DNA of 64,000 bases from Antedon bifida (GCA_963402885.1 OY727096.1:4092001-4156000), one strand, 5' to 3'; counted from the first letter of the stretch, positions 1 through 11,600 are shown. Numbers and translations: made by a program. Notes: generated by a model not told the origin, from the letters alone.

Positions 1-96
1 CCTCACGACTCTTTCACCTCCACCCACTAAGCATCAAATGAGACTTATAGATTTTATAAGCACGATAAATTATTTTAATAATTATTTAAATATAGA

Positions 97-165
97 TTAT
101 CCATCCTGTAATTGGCGGTTACTTGCTGTTGGATGCGTATGAAAAAAACAAAAAAAAAACAAAAC
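97..165 (+). repeat. SINE 3' tail fragment
   Basis: The stretch with the core word ATCCATCCTGTAAT, followed by GCTGTTGGATGCGT and an A-rich end, recurs at about 32985-33040 after a tRNA-like head. This is therefore probably the 3' end of the same tRNA-derived SINE family, truncated at its 5' side. Seen directly as a repeat; the SINE assignment is inferred. Confidence 0.5.
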
Positions 166-277
166 AGACGTTAGGCCTAAACAGCAATACCACAACAAAT
201 GACGATAGTTTATTTTTAGAAAATTAAGTCCTACCACAAATAACTGTATCTAAATATACTCATGGTTGTTATGCTTG

Positions 278-372
278 GTTCTCACTAAAAACGCAGCGCA
301 AGGACGGTAAGCGCAACGCAAGCGAGTTGACCAATGGCACGCGACAGAACATTCCATCGCTTGTGATTATTA
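278..372 (+). mobile_element. MITE family A, left part only
   Basis: Begins with the family terminal sequence GCTTGGTTCTCACTA and continues with the shared interior (GCAAGGACG, GCGAGTTGACCAATG, CATCGCTTGTGATT). The right terminal repeat is missing, so this is a truncated copy. The remainder of 1-640 contains no gene I can recognise. Confidence 0.65.
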
Positions 373-647
373 CTTCCATTCATTTTTGGACAAACGTTTG
401 CATTAAAGTGAATATAAAAACATATATTCTAAAGATTTTGACACCATAATTAAGTATCTATGACTAGAGGTTTCCAAGATAAAGAGTAGATTATTAAAAT
501 GGCCGCCACTTTTTGATTATGCAAATTAGGCTACTTCCCGGTGTCGAAAAAAGTGCTAACGTAGATAAATGTGTTTAGTAGGGTCTAAAGAAGACATTTC
601 ATCAAAAACCTTTCTTGCAATTTATGTCTAAAAGGTTCGTTTGCATA

Positions 648-910
648 TAATCATCCTCATCATCGTCATCATAATCATCATCCTCATAATCATCCTCATC
701 ATCATCGTCATCATCGTAATCATTTTCATCCTCATCATAATCCTCATCATAATCATTATCATCATCATCATCATAATCATTATCATCCTCATTATAATCA
801 TCATTATCCTCATCATCGTCATCATAATCATCATCGTCATCATAATCATTATCATCATTATCATAATCATCATCGTCGTTATCATAATCATTATCATCCT
901 CCACGTTACC
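648..910. repeat. ATC/ATAATC trinucleotide low-complexity tract
   Basis: About 260 bp made of ATC, CTC and ATA triplets (TCATCATCCTCATAATC-like words). All three frames stay open on both strands, which gives artefactual poly-Asp/Tyr, poly-Met/Ile or poly-Ile proteins. It is simple-sequence DNA, not a gene. Confidence 0.9.
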
Positions 911-912
911 AT

Positions 913-1489
913 CCTTAATCACCATCTGCTTTCTCAGCAGCAATGCAAACATCTATTATTACATAATCATTCTCACATCACAAAACCGCCCAATCCTTAA
1001 CCAAATACAAAGCCATTACTTCGCATATCGACATCACTCCCATAATGTATATTTAAAATGTAGAACACAAGACTTATAATGTCAGCTATCCTCGACGTAC
1101 GACTGTTGGAATTAAGCAGTAAAATCGTCGACTGCATATTGTTACATGTTAATTCACAATTTACCTGCACACCAGATATATCTAAATTTACACAGAAGTG
1201 TGCATAATTTCACAAATGTACAGTTTCTCGTACACTTAATACTTAGCAATGGAATTAAAGATGATGGTGATGGGAATGTATCTGGGTAACCAATCATCAT
1301 TGTAATTAATCTTTTTGGTTATTGCCCGGTAAAAATACAGACATTAACGGTGAGGAAGTTAGTAGATGATTGGAGCGTATATAAAAATATTTTAAAAACA
1401 GTACGGTAAGCTCATATGAGCAAAAATAACAAACTGTACAAAAAAAACATAGAGTATTTGTAAGGATAAAAAGTAGTACACTCAAAATA
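913..1489. other. AT-rich stretch, nothing recognised
   Basis: No convincing coding exon, tRNA or repeat was found here. It ends at the left copy of the direct repeat flanking the LINE. Confidence 0.5.
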
Positions 1490-1584
1490 AAGAGCTGCTA
1501 AAGAATGAAATAAAATCATTAAAACAGGATTAATGCGCTCCAGATCAACCAATTCATATTTTTCTTTTTTGGAAATCAAGGCAA
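1490..1584 (+). repeat. left direct repeat flanking CR1/L2-like LINE
   Basis: About 95 bp starting AAGAGCTGCTAAA and ending ATCAAGGC. It is repeated in the same orientation at 3632-3728, with roughly 85% identity by eye. The two copies bracket the LINE exactly, with its (TCAA)n tail abutting this copy, so they look like an unusually long target-site duplication. Confidence 0.75.
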
Positions 1585-3631
1585 TGATTGATTGATTGAT
1601 TGATTTTATTTGATATTCATACATAAAAGTTAAAATATACAATGTATAAAAAGAATACCTGGATAACCCATTAAGTCGACAAAAAAGTAAACTTATTTCC
1701 AATGGGGTCCAATCCGTAATGACTGAAAAGTGAGTGGTTGGGCCTAGTACAATTATCGTTAAGTATGACTCAGTAAAAATGAAAAAACAAGAAAATACAT
1801 ACAAGACAAGAAAACATCAAAAAAACAATATTAAAAATAGCTTAATTAAACTGAAATACCAAGCTGTTCATTATTAAAATATTCTTTAAGTTTTATTTTG
1901 AAGGTTGCATTATTTTGTATTGATTTGAGTGAATTGGGGAGCCTGTTCCAGTCACGGATACCTAAGAAATAAAAAGTCGTATCATTAACGCCAGTAGCCT
2001 TAGGAGTGACAAAATTAAATGTTGTACCCCTGGTGAAATGGTTGTGATGATCAGAAATTAACAAAAAGTTATCCTTAAGGAAAGAAGGCGTATTAAAGTT
2101 ATAACGAATTTTGTGAACATAATTTAATCTTAAAAACTTATTTCTGAGGCTGACATTAAGAAACCCAAGATCGGAAAGCTCTTTGGCACCTATGTGAGAC
2201 CTCGGACCAACATTTAAAATGAAACGTGCCATCTTGTTTTGGGCAGTTTGTAATTTATGTTTAAGATTCTTATTGACACCGCCGTACCATGCCGAGGCAG
2301 AATAGTCAAATGTACATTGTATTAAAGCAGTGCTTAATAGTTTACGACATTTTTTATTCAAGCACGAACTTTGCCTATGTAAAAACTTCAACCTTGACTT
2401 AACTTTACTGATAACACTAGTTGCAATGATATCACATGATACATATTGGTCTAAATCAATACCTAAATATTTAACTTGCTTAGTACTTTTGATTCTACGG
2501 CCCATTAATTCTACAGAAAACTCTTTTACTTTGTTAAGCTTCGCTCTGCTACCAAAGATAATACTTTCGGTTTTGCCAACATGTAAAGATAATTTGTTTT
2601 CAGTTAACCAGTCCTGGCACTTAGTTAGGACAGTACTTAATTTATGAGCGATTTTGGTGGCATCGTGATGAGAATACAGAATCGTAGAATCATCAGCATA
2701 AAGCAATAATTGAACATCAGAATCAATACAAGAAGCAATATCATTTAAATAACATAGAAAAAGAATAGGGCCCAAGATGCTACCTTGCGGTACACCATGA
2801 GTAACTATAAGAGGTTCAGAGCAGGTACCATTCACACTGACAACTTGTGTGCGGTTAGCGAGATAAGATTGAAACCAGTCAGTACACTTAAAACCCATGC
2901 ATTTTAGCTTGTTAATTAAAATCACATGATCGACGGTATCGAAAGCTTTTTGTAAGTCAATTAGAACCATTCCAGTAAGAAGGCCTTTGGACTTATTGTT
3001 TTTTAAACCGTCGATGAGATTTATGAGGTTGCTTTCAGTTGAATGGGCCTGCCGAAAACCGGATTGATAGGCATAAAGTATATTATTTTTGGAAAGATAC
3101 CTTTCAACTTGTATAGCTACAGATTTTTCAAGAATCTTAGATACCGTAGGCAGAATACTAATCGGCCGATAATTCTCAACATTTGTTCTAGTATTTTTCT
3201 TAAATAGAGGGGTAACTTTAGCAATTTTAAGATCATGAGGAAAACAATTAGTTTTAAACGAAAGGTTAATGATATGAGCTATCGGTTCAGCCAAGATTAT
3301 CGCACCGTCACGTAAGAATCTTGAGGGAATATTATCTAGACCGACGCTTTTGTTTACATTTAGGCTTTCGAGTTGAGTTTTAACAAATTCTATGGTAACA
3401 GGCTCTAGCTTAAACATTTTTCCTTTTAATTTAACGTAGTATTTAAGAAGATCGTTAGTGGACATGGTGAAAAGACCTATGCATTTTGGGAGTTTTTTGA
3501 CGAGTGTTCAATAGCATTGATGTTAAAACATGGCGTAGTAAATGATAATGAACATGATGACGAACCGGATGAGTACATGTATATGCTTATTTATGAGTAT
3601 TTTTTTAAGGAGAAAGAAATATAGTAACAAG
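1585..3631 (-). mobile_element. 5'-truncated CR1/L2-like non-LTR retrotransposon
   Basis: The element lies on the minus strand. Its 3' end is marked by a short (TGATT)n/(AATCA)n tail at about 1585-1606. The body carries an intact reverse transcriptase ORF (1846-3465). No endonuclease domain is present before the reverse transcriptase, so the copy is truncated at its 5' side. Direct repeats of about 95 bp flank it. The divergence between those repeats indicates that the insertion is not recent. Confidence 0.85.
1846..3465 (-). CDS. reverse transcriptase ORF of CR1/L2-like LINE (C-terminal part of ORF2)
   Basis: An open 539-codon frame with the reverse transcriptase blocks of non-LTR elements. 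YRPISILPTVSKILE is at about residues 99-113, FDTVDH (catalytic Asp, block A) at 175-180, GVPQGSILGP at 224-233 and YADD (catalytic Asp pair) at 256-259. A long C-terminal region follows with the WYGG and NRLPNSL words usual in the CR1/L2/Jockey group. In life such a protein copies its own RNA into a nicked target site. The N-terminal apurinic-type endonuclease is missing, and stops occur in frame just upstream of the first ATG. The copy is therefore a dead fragment even though the remaining frame is uninterrupted. Confidence 0.92.
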   Translation of the reverse strand: MSTNDLLKYYVKLKGKMFKLEPVTIEFVKTQLESLNVNKSVGLDNIPSRFLRDGAIILAEPIAHIINLSFKTNCFPHDLKIAKVTPLFKKNTRTNVENYRPISILPTVSKILEKSVAIQVERYLSKNNILYAYQSGFRQAHSTESNLINLIDGLKNNKSKGLLTGMVLIDLQKAFDTVDHVILINKLKCMGFKCTDWFQSYLANRTQVVSVNGTCSEPLIVTHGVPQGSILGPILFLCYLNDIASCIDSDVQLLLYADDSTILYSHHDATKIAHKLSTVLTKCQDWLTENKLSLHVGKTESIIFGSRAKLNKVKEFSVELMGRRIKSTKQVKYLGIDLDQYVSCDIIATSVISKVKSRLKFLHRQSSCLNKKCRKLLSTALIQCTFDYSASAWYGGVNKNLKHKLQTAQNKMARFILNVGPRSHIGAKELSDLGFLNVSLRNKFLRLNYVHKIRYNFNTPSFLKDNFLLISDHHNHFTRGTTFNFVTPKATGVNDTTFYFLGIRDWNRLPNSLKSIQNNATFKIKLKEYFNNEQLGISV

Positions 3632-3728
3632 TAAGAGCTGCTAAAAATTAAAATAAAATCATTAAAACAAGATTACTGCGCTCCACAACAACCCATTCAT
3701 ATTTTCTCTTTTTTTTTGTTATCAAGGC
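3632..3728 (+). repeat. right direct repeat flanking CR1/L2-like LINE
   Basis: Matches 1490-1584 over its whole length with scattered substitutions (shared words AAGAGCTGCTAAA, TAAAATCATTAAAACA, TGCGCTCCA, ATCAAGGC). It sits immediately beyond the 5' end of the truncated LINE, which supports a target-site duplication. The next ~370 bp (3730-4100) are AT-rich with nothing recognised. Confidence 0.75.
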
Positions 3729-4100
3729 GGTATACGAACATCTCATCAATTTAAATCACGACTTCACAGCTGCTACGCGGCCACAAAATGTCATGATACA
3801 ATTTTTCAAATAATCAATTAACAAATGAATAATTAATTACTGAATTGATTAATTCATTATACGCTTTACAATAGTCATTATTCTTAATAACATTGACAAC
3901 ATGGATATTGTTTGTGTCAGTTGTATATTGATCATGGCCATGTAACACGTCCCTAGGGTGATACAGGTCTGCTAGAGCATGTTATATGCTGATTTAATTG
4001 AACGTTAATTTGCGTATCTTCGCATATTTTTTATCGGATTATTGAGAGTGTGTTTTCACTATTTTAATGTTTGTGATAATATGTCAACGAACGCATATAC

Positions 4101-4418
4101 TTAAAGATATATTGTCTTCCTAAAAAAATAATTAAAAAAAAATTTTATGTTGAATATGCCATTTTAATGTCACACAACTTAACAAATATTTACCTGAAAA
4201 AATGCAATTTAAAGCAAAAAATACTTAAATTGTCTGTCAGACAATGGGGTTTTGGTTCAAATTAACCGTTTCTTTTATCTTTTCATAAGTGAAATATTTA
4301 TTTTTGGTTTTTTTTCTACAGAAGTGAGTAACTTTGTTAAAACTACAAATGGCTTATTCAAAAACTGATTTTTAGTACTCTTCATTTTTTATGTTTTTGG
4401 AGGACAATACATCTTTAA
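4101..4418. mobile_element. MITE family D copy
   Basis: Terminal inverted repeats of the form TTAAAGATGTATTGTCC (left TTAAAGATATATTGTC, right GGACAATACATCTTTAA), about 318 bp. The interior words (TATGCCATTTTAATGT, TTTACCTGAAAAA, AATTTAAAGCAAAAAAT) are shared with copies at 23334, 30718, 31557, 44263, 48192 and 61818. Confidence 0.85.
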
Positions 4419-4517
4419 ATATACAAATGATGGCCATCAATGACGTCATGACAGTGACGATAATAATGCAAATGATAAATGTAGTATCTGTGCTTGGGTA
4501 TAAGGTTGGAAAACATT

Positions 4518-4690
4518 AATGATGTTGACACACGGCGATGTCGATGATGATGATGAAAATAATGATGGATGACGAACGGTGATAGCGATGATAATGGATG
4601 AGAATGATGATGATGATAGTGATGATGGCGATTGTGATGGTGATGAGTATTACAGTGAATAAGTCCAGTGTTATGATGATGATGATGATG
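4518..4690. repeat. GATGAT-type microsatellite
   Basis: About 170 bp of imperfect GATGAT/GATGGTGAT repeats. The open frames across it are artefacts of the triplet repeat. Confidence 0.8.
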
Positions 4691-4769
4691 ATAAGCCTAT
4701 CACTACCATATTTGGGCAAATCACACTTTTTTTTTGTCAAAGTAGTTTGATAGTGTAGACAGAGCTTTA
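4691..4769. mobile_element. MITE family C, right half
   Basis: Contains ATCACTACCATATTTGGGCA and the right terminal repeat AGTTTGATAGTGTAGACAGAGCTTTA. The left half is replaced by the GATGAT microsatellite. Confidence 0.8.
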
Positions 4770-5914
4770 TTGACTATCCTAAGTGATCTAGAAACGAGTC
4801 TTGCTGTGTTAGATACTTTTAATACACGATATCTCTGTCACTAGAGTTATAGATGACCTGCGATAGTCAGTTAGGCTCTATCTACTGACAAGCTACAGAA
4901 CCGGCCGCTTTATTCAAGCAAACAGTTATTGGAGATATTTAACCTATATTCATTGTCCTATATAGATTAGAACGTGCTTTACAAATATCACATTCTTGAT
5001 GACCATATACGTACACCGTCCATTAGTAAACTAAAACAAAAGCAATATTACTAACAGCACTATAAAAACTCATAATGTAGTAAAACCTTTAACAAAAAAT
5101 GGTACAGATAAGAAAGGCCATTTGAAAGAACAGACGTGACCAAATCAGCAGTATATTATCTAACAGCACAATAATCTGCTAAAACGAAAACCGGTTTGCA
5201 ACGTCATATCATAGTCAAAATACGGGCAGACGATTTCTCGAAACAGAAAAGATAGCCATAACGCATGCGCAGTATCATACACATAACAATTGATAGCAGA
5301 AATAATGCGCAGTCGTAAGTATAGTCCGAAGACAGTAAAAAGATGAAATAATTAATCAAAATCAAGGATACAAAATGTTTGTTCCCGCACTATTAAAGTA
5401 GAGGATTACTCTCGACAGGGGAGTTCCCCACCGGAAGTGCTGACCGGTCGGTCGTGAGCGACCCATGTTATTTTTGAGTTTTTTTGTTGTTGTACATAAT
5501 TTTTGTTGAATGTTGTCTGGCTTGTATGCATCGTCTGACAAGCACTCGCTTCTTTTGGTATATTATTAAATTTTGTAAATGTAATTGTGAATTGTGAATA
5601 AATTTGTAGATAGTAAAAAAAATGCAGACAAACATGGTTATTTTGTTATTTTGCAAATGCACATGAATTAAACGTAAATACAATGAAATACGGAAATATT
5701 GAAGCTGCTGTTTTATTTCATGTGTCTCAACTGTAATTCTGCTAACGTATTTTATATTTAAAAACTAGTAATCAAGAATACAGTATAGTATAACCATGAC
5801 AACTGTTTCAAAAGTATATTTTATCAATAATATATTGAAATAAAATCATCGGTCAATGATCTTTGGTATTAGAGGGACTCGGTGTTCTATCATTTTGCAA
5901 AATGTTATGCTCGG
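4770..5914. other. AT-rich intergenic stretch, nothing recognised
   Basis: No exon with credible splice sites, RNA gene or repeat family was identified. A short GC-richer patch lies at about 5400-5465 (CCGGAAGTGCTGACCGGTCGG), but I cannot assign it. Confidence 0.4.
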
Positions 5915-6293
5915 CTTAAAGCGTGGTTCCCACTAGAACGCAACGCAGTGACGTATTGACGCAAAGTGCTGTATTGCGTAATCCAAGTGGGAACCGACGA
6001 CGCAACAGTGCTGCTAGTCTGGGCTCCAGACGGAGTTTTGTCTTAATAATTATTAGTAAAAATTTAAATATTTTTGCACATATGGCGTTTCATACGTGTA
6101 TTACTTGAGTTTGGATAAAAATCGAAATAAAAACAAATAAATAAAAAAAAAAGACAATGAATACAGACTTGGGGGCAAGTCTACAGTGCTGCAAACATCG
6201 TAGGTTTGATTTCACGCAGGCGGGGGAAAACACAATTATTGGAACGAAGGGCATTTTCTTACGTTGCGTCGCTAGTGGAAACCAATTTTAAAT
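5915..6293. mobile_element. MITE family B copy interrupted by an insertion
   Basis: Left end TTAAAGCGTGGTTCCCACTAG, right end GTGGAAACCAATTTTAA. The interior includes GACGCAAAGTGCTGTATTGCG and GGGCATTTTCTTACGTTGCG, as in the copies at 7069, 15099 and 25744. Between about 6017 and 6181 a ~165 bp segment splits it. The word ACAGTGCTGC occurs on both sides (6007 and 6182), as expected for a target-site duplication. Confidence 0.8.
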
Positions 6294-6451
6294 ATAGCAT
6301 TACACGCCCACGAGCGTCGCACATTTGACGCGTTGAAACGCTTTGAACAGTAACTGTAACATTGTGCAATTAATAACGTTGGATACAAACGTCGTGTTAT
6401 GGACTAAAAATAATCGGACATGCTTTGATCAAAATATAATATGGTCCTCGC

Positions 6452-6487
6452 ATTCCACTCGAATATGTTAATATATTCGAGTGGAAT
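6452..6487. repeat. perfect 15-bp inverted repeat (hairpin)
   Basis: The arms ATTCCACTCGAATAT and ATATTCGAGTGGAAT are exact reverse complements separated by 6 bp. No flanking structure identifies it as a terminator or protein site. It may be a relic of a small palindromic insertion. Confidence 0.75.
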
Positions 6488-7068
6488 ATAATTGTCAAAC
6501 AGTACATGATTATGTTTTATTATTGTTCTTGTATTATTTTATATTGTATTGTAAGGGTCAAGTTGAAACAAGTACTCAGTTCTAATCTTGATCCTAATAA
6601 TATACCATACCATCATAATTAGTGAATAAATGTTAATGAGGGTAAAAGATTAAAACAAATTACGTCATGTTTATAACAAAACGATAGTACCATATGCAAA
6701 TTGTGAAGAAATGACCAACGGACCAACAGTTAGAGCTAATGAGATGCACTATAGCAATTAATGTAATTTTAATAATAAGGAGAACGAATTAGTTTATAAC
6801 ATTTTGCTTTGGGTGTCGATCTAAATCCGCTTGCGAATAGTCTACGGGAAACCTCCAGAGAAATTCGATATCATTCTGGTTATCGATTATTGATTTTTGG
6901 CTACAAGCAAAACGATGAGTCAACACGAAACAGAACAGAATAATTATTAGACAAACATTGTGTTGGGAAAGAGTTTCTGGGCGATGCTAACATATAACAA
7001 TTAGTATTACTGTGATAGTCACACAATAGTAATATAAGCCTATGGGATGTGCCGTGCTTGTATTGGGG

Positions 7069-7277
7069 TAAAGCGTGGTTCCCACTAGGACGCAACGCAA
7101 CGTATTGACGCAAAGTGCTGTATTGCGTAATCACAAGTGGGAACCGACGATGCAAAAATGCTGCAAACATCTCCGGTTTGATTTCACGCAGGCGGAGGCA
7201 AACAATGATTGGAAGGGCATTTTCTTACGTTGCGTAGTTTTGCTTTACGTTGCGTCGCTAGTGGGAACCACGCTTTA
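7069..7277. mobile_element. MITE family B copy
   Basis: About 209 bp with terminal repeats TAAAGCGTGGTTCCCACTAG and CTAGTGGGAACCACGCTTTA. The interior matches the other family B copies. The short open frames across it belong to the element and are not genes. Confidence 0.85.
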
Positions 7278-7635
7278 TGATGTGTAGGTTGATGTGCTCA
7301 TAAATATTTTTAATTACATGACTGTGTCTGCGTTCTCAATTATTTCTTAATTGACTAAAGATAGAAAACTGTGATCTCAATTACTATCAAAAGCTTTCTG
7401 GTAGTCAATACAATTCGTCAGATTTTTCTATCAAAATTGGTTGATAACATGACATAGAGTGTCAAGTCCCGAAAACTGCGTTCTCTCTTTTCTGATTAAG
7501 GTTCGAGAACTCTTGAATTTATACAGTAGCAATTATCTATCTATCTATATTATTATTGAGGCATAACAAAACAGATTATGTAAACACAATAACATTCTTC
7601 TTATCTTCTGTGATTGATTAAACAACACATTCATT

Positions 7636-7786
7636 TCATCAAACTAGTTTGACAAAATGTGATGTGCCCACATGGTAATGATATGCTTAAATATGGTAGT
7701 GATATGACATCATCATGTCCATATACTGTATGGATACATTACATTTCTTTGTCACATAAAGTTTGATAGTGTAGACAGAGCTTTAG
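7636..7786. mobile_element. MITE family C copy
   Basis: Left end ATCAAACTAGTTTGACAAAA, interior TATGGTAGTGATATGACATC, right end AGTTTGATAGTGTAGACAGAGCTTTA. About 150 bp. Confidence 0.85.
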
Positions 7787-8236
7787 AGTAAAGTATAGTT
7801 ACGGTTACGATCTTTTAAGTACAATTTTAATTGGGGAAATTAATTGAGGCACTTTCGAGTTTTCCTATTTAGTAAGCGTTTAGAAATACCATTGATAGTA
7901 GGCCTACAATAATCTTTTGGAGTTTGATCTTCAATGTTGTGAGTTCAGTGTATTTACATAACACAGTTCCCGTTCGCGTTTATTAAATCACTAAATATTC
8001 ATATTTATGTTGACAATTATACTTTACTAATTTGTTAATTACTGTGTTCTGATTTGTACATTTTCTTGTTTTCTTTCTCCTTCTCTATACCAAATAGATA
8101 TGCATTACACAATAAAATAACTGGAAACGTTATCAAAAATGTTAACATTCATTTTAACACCAACCATTTTCGGATAGAATTAACATGTAGCATAAATATA
8201 AATGTTAACACATTGTCTGTTCGGGTACGAGATAAA

Positions 8237-8464
8237 ATGACGGATCAAAATTGTCCTGTTTGTTATGATCAGCTTATGGCTGATCGGTGGAACTGTACAC
8301 AATGTACTTTAGTTGTTCATAAGACTTGCATTGTGCGATGGTGTAATACCTCGCAAACGTGCCCGCAATGTAGGCTACCAATCAAAACCCCTCATGGAGA
8401 CGTGGAGATCTTGTTTGCAGAATCTAACAGAAGTTGGATCCGAACATTTGATTTCTATATCTAG
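8237..8464 (+). CDS. small RING-like zinc-binding protein, copy 1 of 3
   Basis: A 75-residue ORF starting at an ATG with a purine at -3 (GATAAAATGA). It is almost entirely one zinc-finger module. CPVC is at residues 6-9, C at 20 and 23, H at 28, C at 31, and CPQC at about 41-44, with Trp before the third ligand and after the sixth. The spacing C-x2-C-x10-C-x2-C-x4-H-x2-C-x9-C-x2-C fits a RING-type E3 ubiquitin ligase fold. Enzymatic function is inferred from the fold only, and no substrate-binding domain is present. Near-identical ORFs occur at 12916 and 13469. The open frame extends upstream without an ATG to about 8054. It could be an expressed microgene, a captured exon inside a repeat, or a gene fragment. 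Confidence 0.6.
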   Translation: MTDQNCPVCYDQLMADRWNCTQCTLVVHKTCIVRWCNTSQTCPQCRLPIKTPHGDVEILFAESNRSWIRTFDFYI

Positions 8465-8660
8465 TCCATTTCTATATCTCGCCGCTATATATCTAGATAC
8501 CAAGTCGCCCTACGAATGTATCGATAACGCTCTGAAAATCGATAACGCTCCTTGATTTGATTTCTATATCTAGTCCATTTCTATATCTCGCCGCTATATA
8601 TCTAGATACCAAGTCGCCTTACGAATGTATCGATAACGCTCTCAAAATCGATAACTCCCC
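8451..8660 (+). repeat. 109-bp tandem duplication at the 3' end of RING copy 1
   Basis: The segment from ATTTCTATATCTAGTCC to the TATCGATAACGCTC words is present twice, 109 bp apart (8451 and 8560). It covers the RING stop codon and the following sequence. The same segment follows copies 2 and 3 once each. ATCGATAACG/CTCAAAATCG words recur within it. Confidence 0.85.
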
Positions 8661-8663
8661 CTT

Positions 8664-11600
8664 TTTTTTCTCTTTCGTGGGGCCAACCCACTTTTATTTC
8701 ATTCTTCATATTACACATTGTAGTTATATATAGAAATTGTATAAAATGTCATTAAAATAAAGTTTTAAATATATATATATATAAATAAAAATTAAAATAA
8801 TAGTGAAACAATTAAAAATTGATACATGTAATTTTAAGAAATACAAGTTAATAATTTCCTTTTTACGTTACCCCATTTCTTTTTTGCCTTGTTTATGTTA
8901 CAAGCATATTGATTCTGTATAAGATTTTTTAGTTCAAATCGGAACAAGTTCCAGACGACTTTTGATCTCATTTTTGAATGCTTTTCTAATGATTTAATAA
9001 AATTTGTTTTATAAATACAAAAAGTAAACAATGATAATAATTCATTGACATTTTCACTTTTTGTTCCAATAACAATGTCTAGCCAATCATGTACGGTTTC
9101 TTCAAGTGTATAGCATTTTATAATCATGTTGTTAAATTTTGTCCATACTTTTTGGATACTTTTACATTTCAAAAGCATGTGCTTGTCTGTCTCAATTTCG
9201 TTTTGGCAGTGTTCGCACATTTCTTCAGGAGATATTTTCCATATCCTCATTCGTTGTTTACATGCCAGAATCCGATGTAGCAGTTTAAAATTAAATTGTG
9301 CTACTTTTGTTACATGTTTCATGCTATAGACTTTTTTTAACCATATTTCATTCCACTTAAAGTTCACATTTCTAAATTCTGTTTCCCATTTCGATTGACA
9401 AAATGGAGTAATAGATATATTGTTTATAATAATAATATAATATTTAGACCACCTTCTAGTATTGAATTTATAAGGGTTTTTCTTTTTTTTTTTTCTCTTT
9501 TTTTACCCCACAAAAATCTATATAATACTTTTTCTACTTTTGGGAATACATATTTAGGCACATTTATGACACTAGCATTATATACAAGTTTGGAAATTGC
9601 AAATGTTTTTATAATAATTATTTTTCCAAAAAAAGAGAGGTTTCTTTTTTGCCATAATTGCAATATCTGATCAGTTTAGTGATTTTTTCATTCCAGTTCT
9701 TTTCTTCGCACACTCTTTTATTGTAGCCGACATATATCCCTAAGAATTTAACTGGATTCTTCGTCCATGTTAGATTAAAAGGTGCTGTTTCATTATTTTT
9801 GCTGGAACCAATCCACATTCCTTTAGTTTTTTCTTTATTTAATTTTAATCCAGATATATTACAAAAAACCTCTATTTCTTTCAAAAAGTGTTTTAAACTA
9901 GTCTCGTCTTGTGTAAATAAGACGGTGTCATCTGCTAATTGACAAATTTTAACAGTACTTTCATTTACATTATCTATATTACATGGTAACATAATGCCTT
10001 TACATAGAGGATTATCTCTTATGTTATTAGCCATTATTTCAACAGCAAGTGTGAATAAAAGAGCAGACAGTGGACATCCTTGTCTTACTCCACTTTCCAT
10101 CTGAAAACTTTCAGATAGCCAACCATTATTTTCTATAATACATTCTGTTTCTGTATATAACAATGTAATCCATTGTGTAAATGACATTCCAAAGCCAAAC
10201 TTTTGGAGGCATTTAAAAATAAAGTTTCTATCTAATGAATCGAAGGCCTTTGCAAAGTCAAGAAAAACTATTGCTCCGGGTAAGTTACATGTATTGGTCT
10301 GAAAAAGAACGTCTTCTACTAAACGTATGTTTTCTCCTCCAAATCGTCCGTTGATATAACCTTTTTGGTCGGAATCAATAATTGGGGCAATTACTTTTTG
10401 TATTCTACCCGATAGGGCATGGGCCATAATTTTATAATCAACATTAACAATGTAATTGGTCTCCAGTTTGTTAGTAATTCTCTTTTTCCATGTTTAAATA
10501 ATAATTTTATTATTCCCTTTTTTTGTGTTTTTGGTAGTTTACTTTTATTGTAGCTATAATTTAAGGATGCACATAACATTTCTTTTATATGATTCCAAAA
10601 AAACTTGTAAAATTCTACACTTAGTCCATCACACCCCGGACTTTTATTCAAGTGCATTTTATGAAGAGCACTTGTTAATTCATCTATAGCTAGTAAACCT
10701 TCACATTGCATACTGTCATTTAATGAAAGTGTTTTGGATTTTGATTTATCAAGATAGCTATTTATATTATTAACAGAAATATTTTTTTTGGAATATAAGT
10801 TTTTGTAAAAATTGACCTGTTCTCTTAAAATTTCATTAGTGTCGGTAGTGTACTTTCCATTAGTTTTTAATAGGGTAGTAATTTGTTTTCTTTTTCCATT
10901 ATTTTTTTCAAGTCCGAGAAAAAACCCTTTTCAAACCATTCTATTCTCGAACGGATTTGGGCTCCTTGGGCCTCAGATGTGTATATTTCATCCAGTTGTT
11001 CTATTTTATTTTTTAATTGACAGTCAGTTTCTTGGCTGTAGGTTGAATCAAGTTTATTTGTAAGTTCGCTAACTTCTTTTATCAACTTTTCTTTAGTATA
11101 ATTTTTTTTAATTTTCTTTCTTGAACAATATTTACATGAGAACTCTTTTATTTTAACTTTTAAGTATTCCCATAAGCTGTCAGGTTTCAAGTTATATTCG
11201 TTTTTTTTTGTCTTTTCAATTATGTGTATAACATTTAACGCATATATTTCATCATTCAAAACCTTATTGTTTAGTTTCCAGAATCCTGGACCTCTCTTTT
11301 TTTCATCATTTATTATTTTCAAAGATATCGCTTGATGATCAGAGAAGATACAAGGTCGAATATCTGTAGAAATGATGTCACCATTTTTATAAAGGGCGTT
11401 TGATATGCACCAAAAGTCTAACCTTCTGTACGTATCCTTTCTTCTCCATGTAAATTGGGATTTATCTTTATGACTTTGTCTCCATATATCAATTAAATGT
11501 AACTTATTCATGCATTTTTTTTAATGCTATTGGTGATTTATCGTAGCTATTCACGCTGTTTTTCTGATCTACCTTTTTATCTAATATGCAATTCATGTCA

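Noticed and set aside
602..1000. Open frames on both strands encoding poly-Asp/Tyr or poly-Ile/Met proteins
   Set aside because: They are translations of an ATC/ATAATC simple repeat, open in several frames at once.
4516..4740. 74-aa minus-strand frame rich in Ile/His
   Set aside because: Produced by the GATGAT microsatellite plus the end of a MITE C copy.
5923..6108. Frames beginning MVPTRTQR at 5923, 7075 and 25726
   Set aside because: The same protein arises from the left end of every family B MITE in that orientation, so it is not a gene family.
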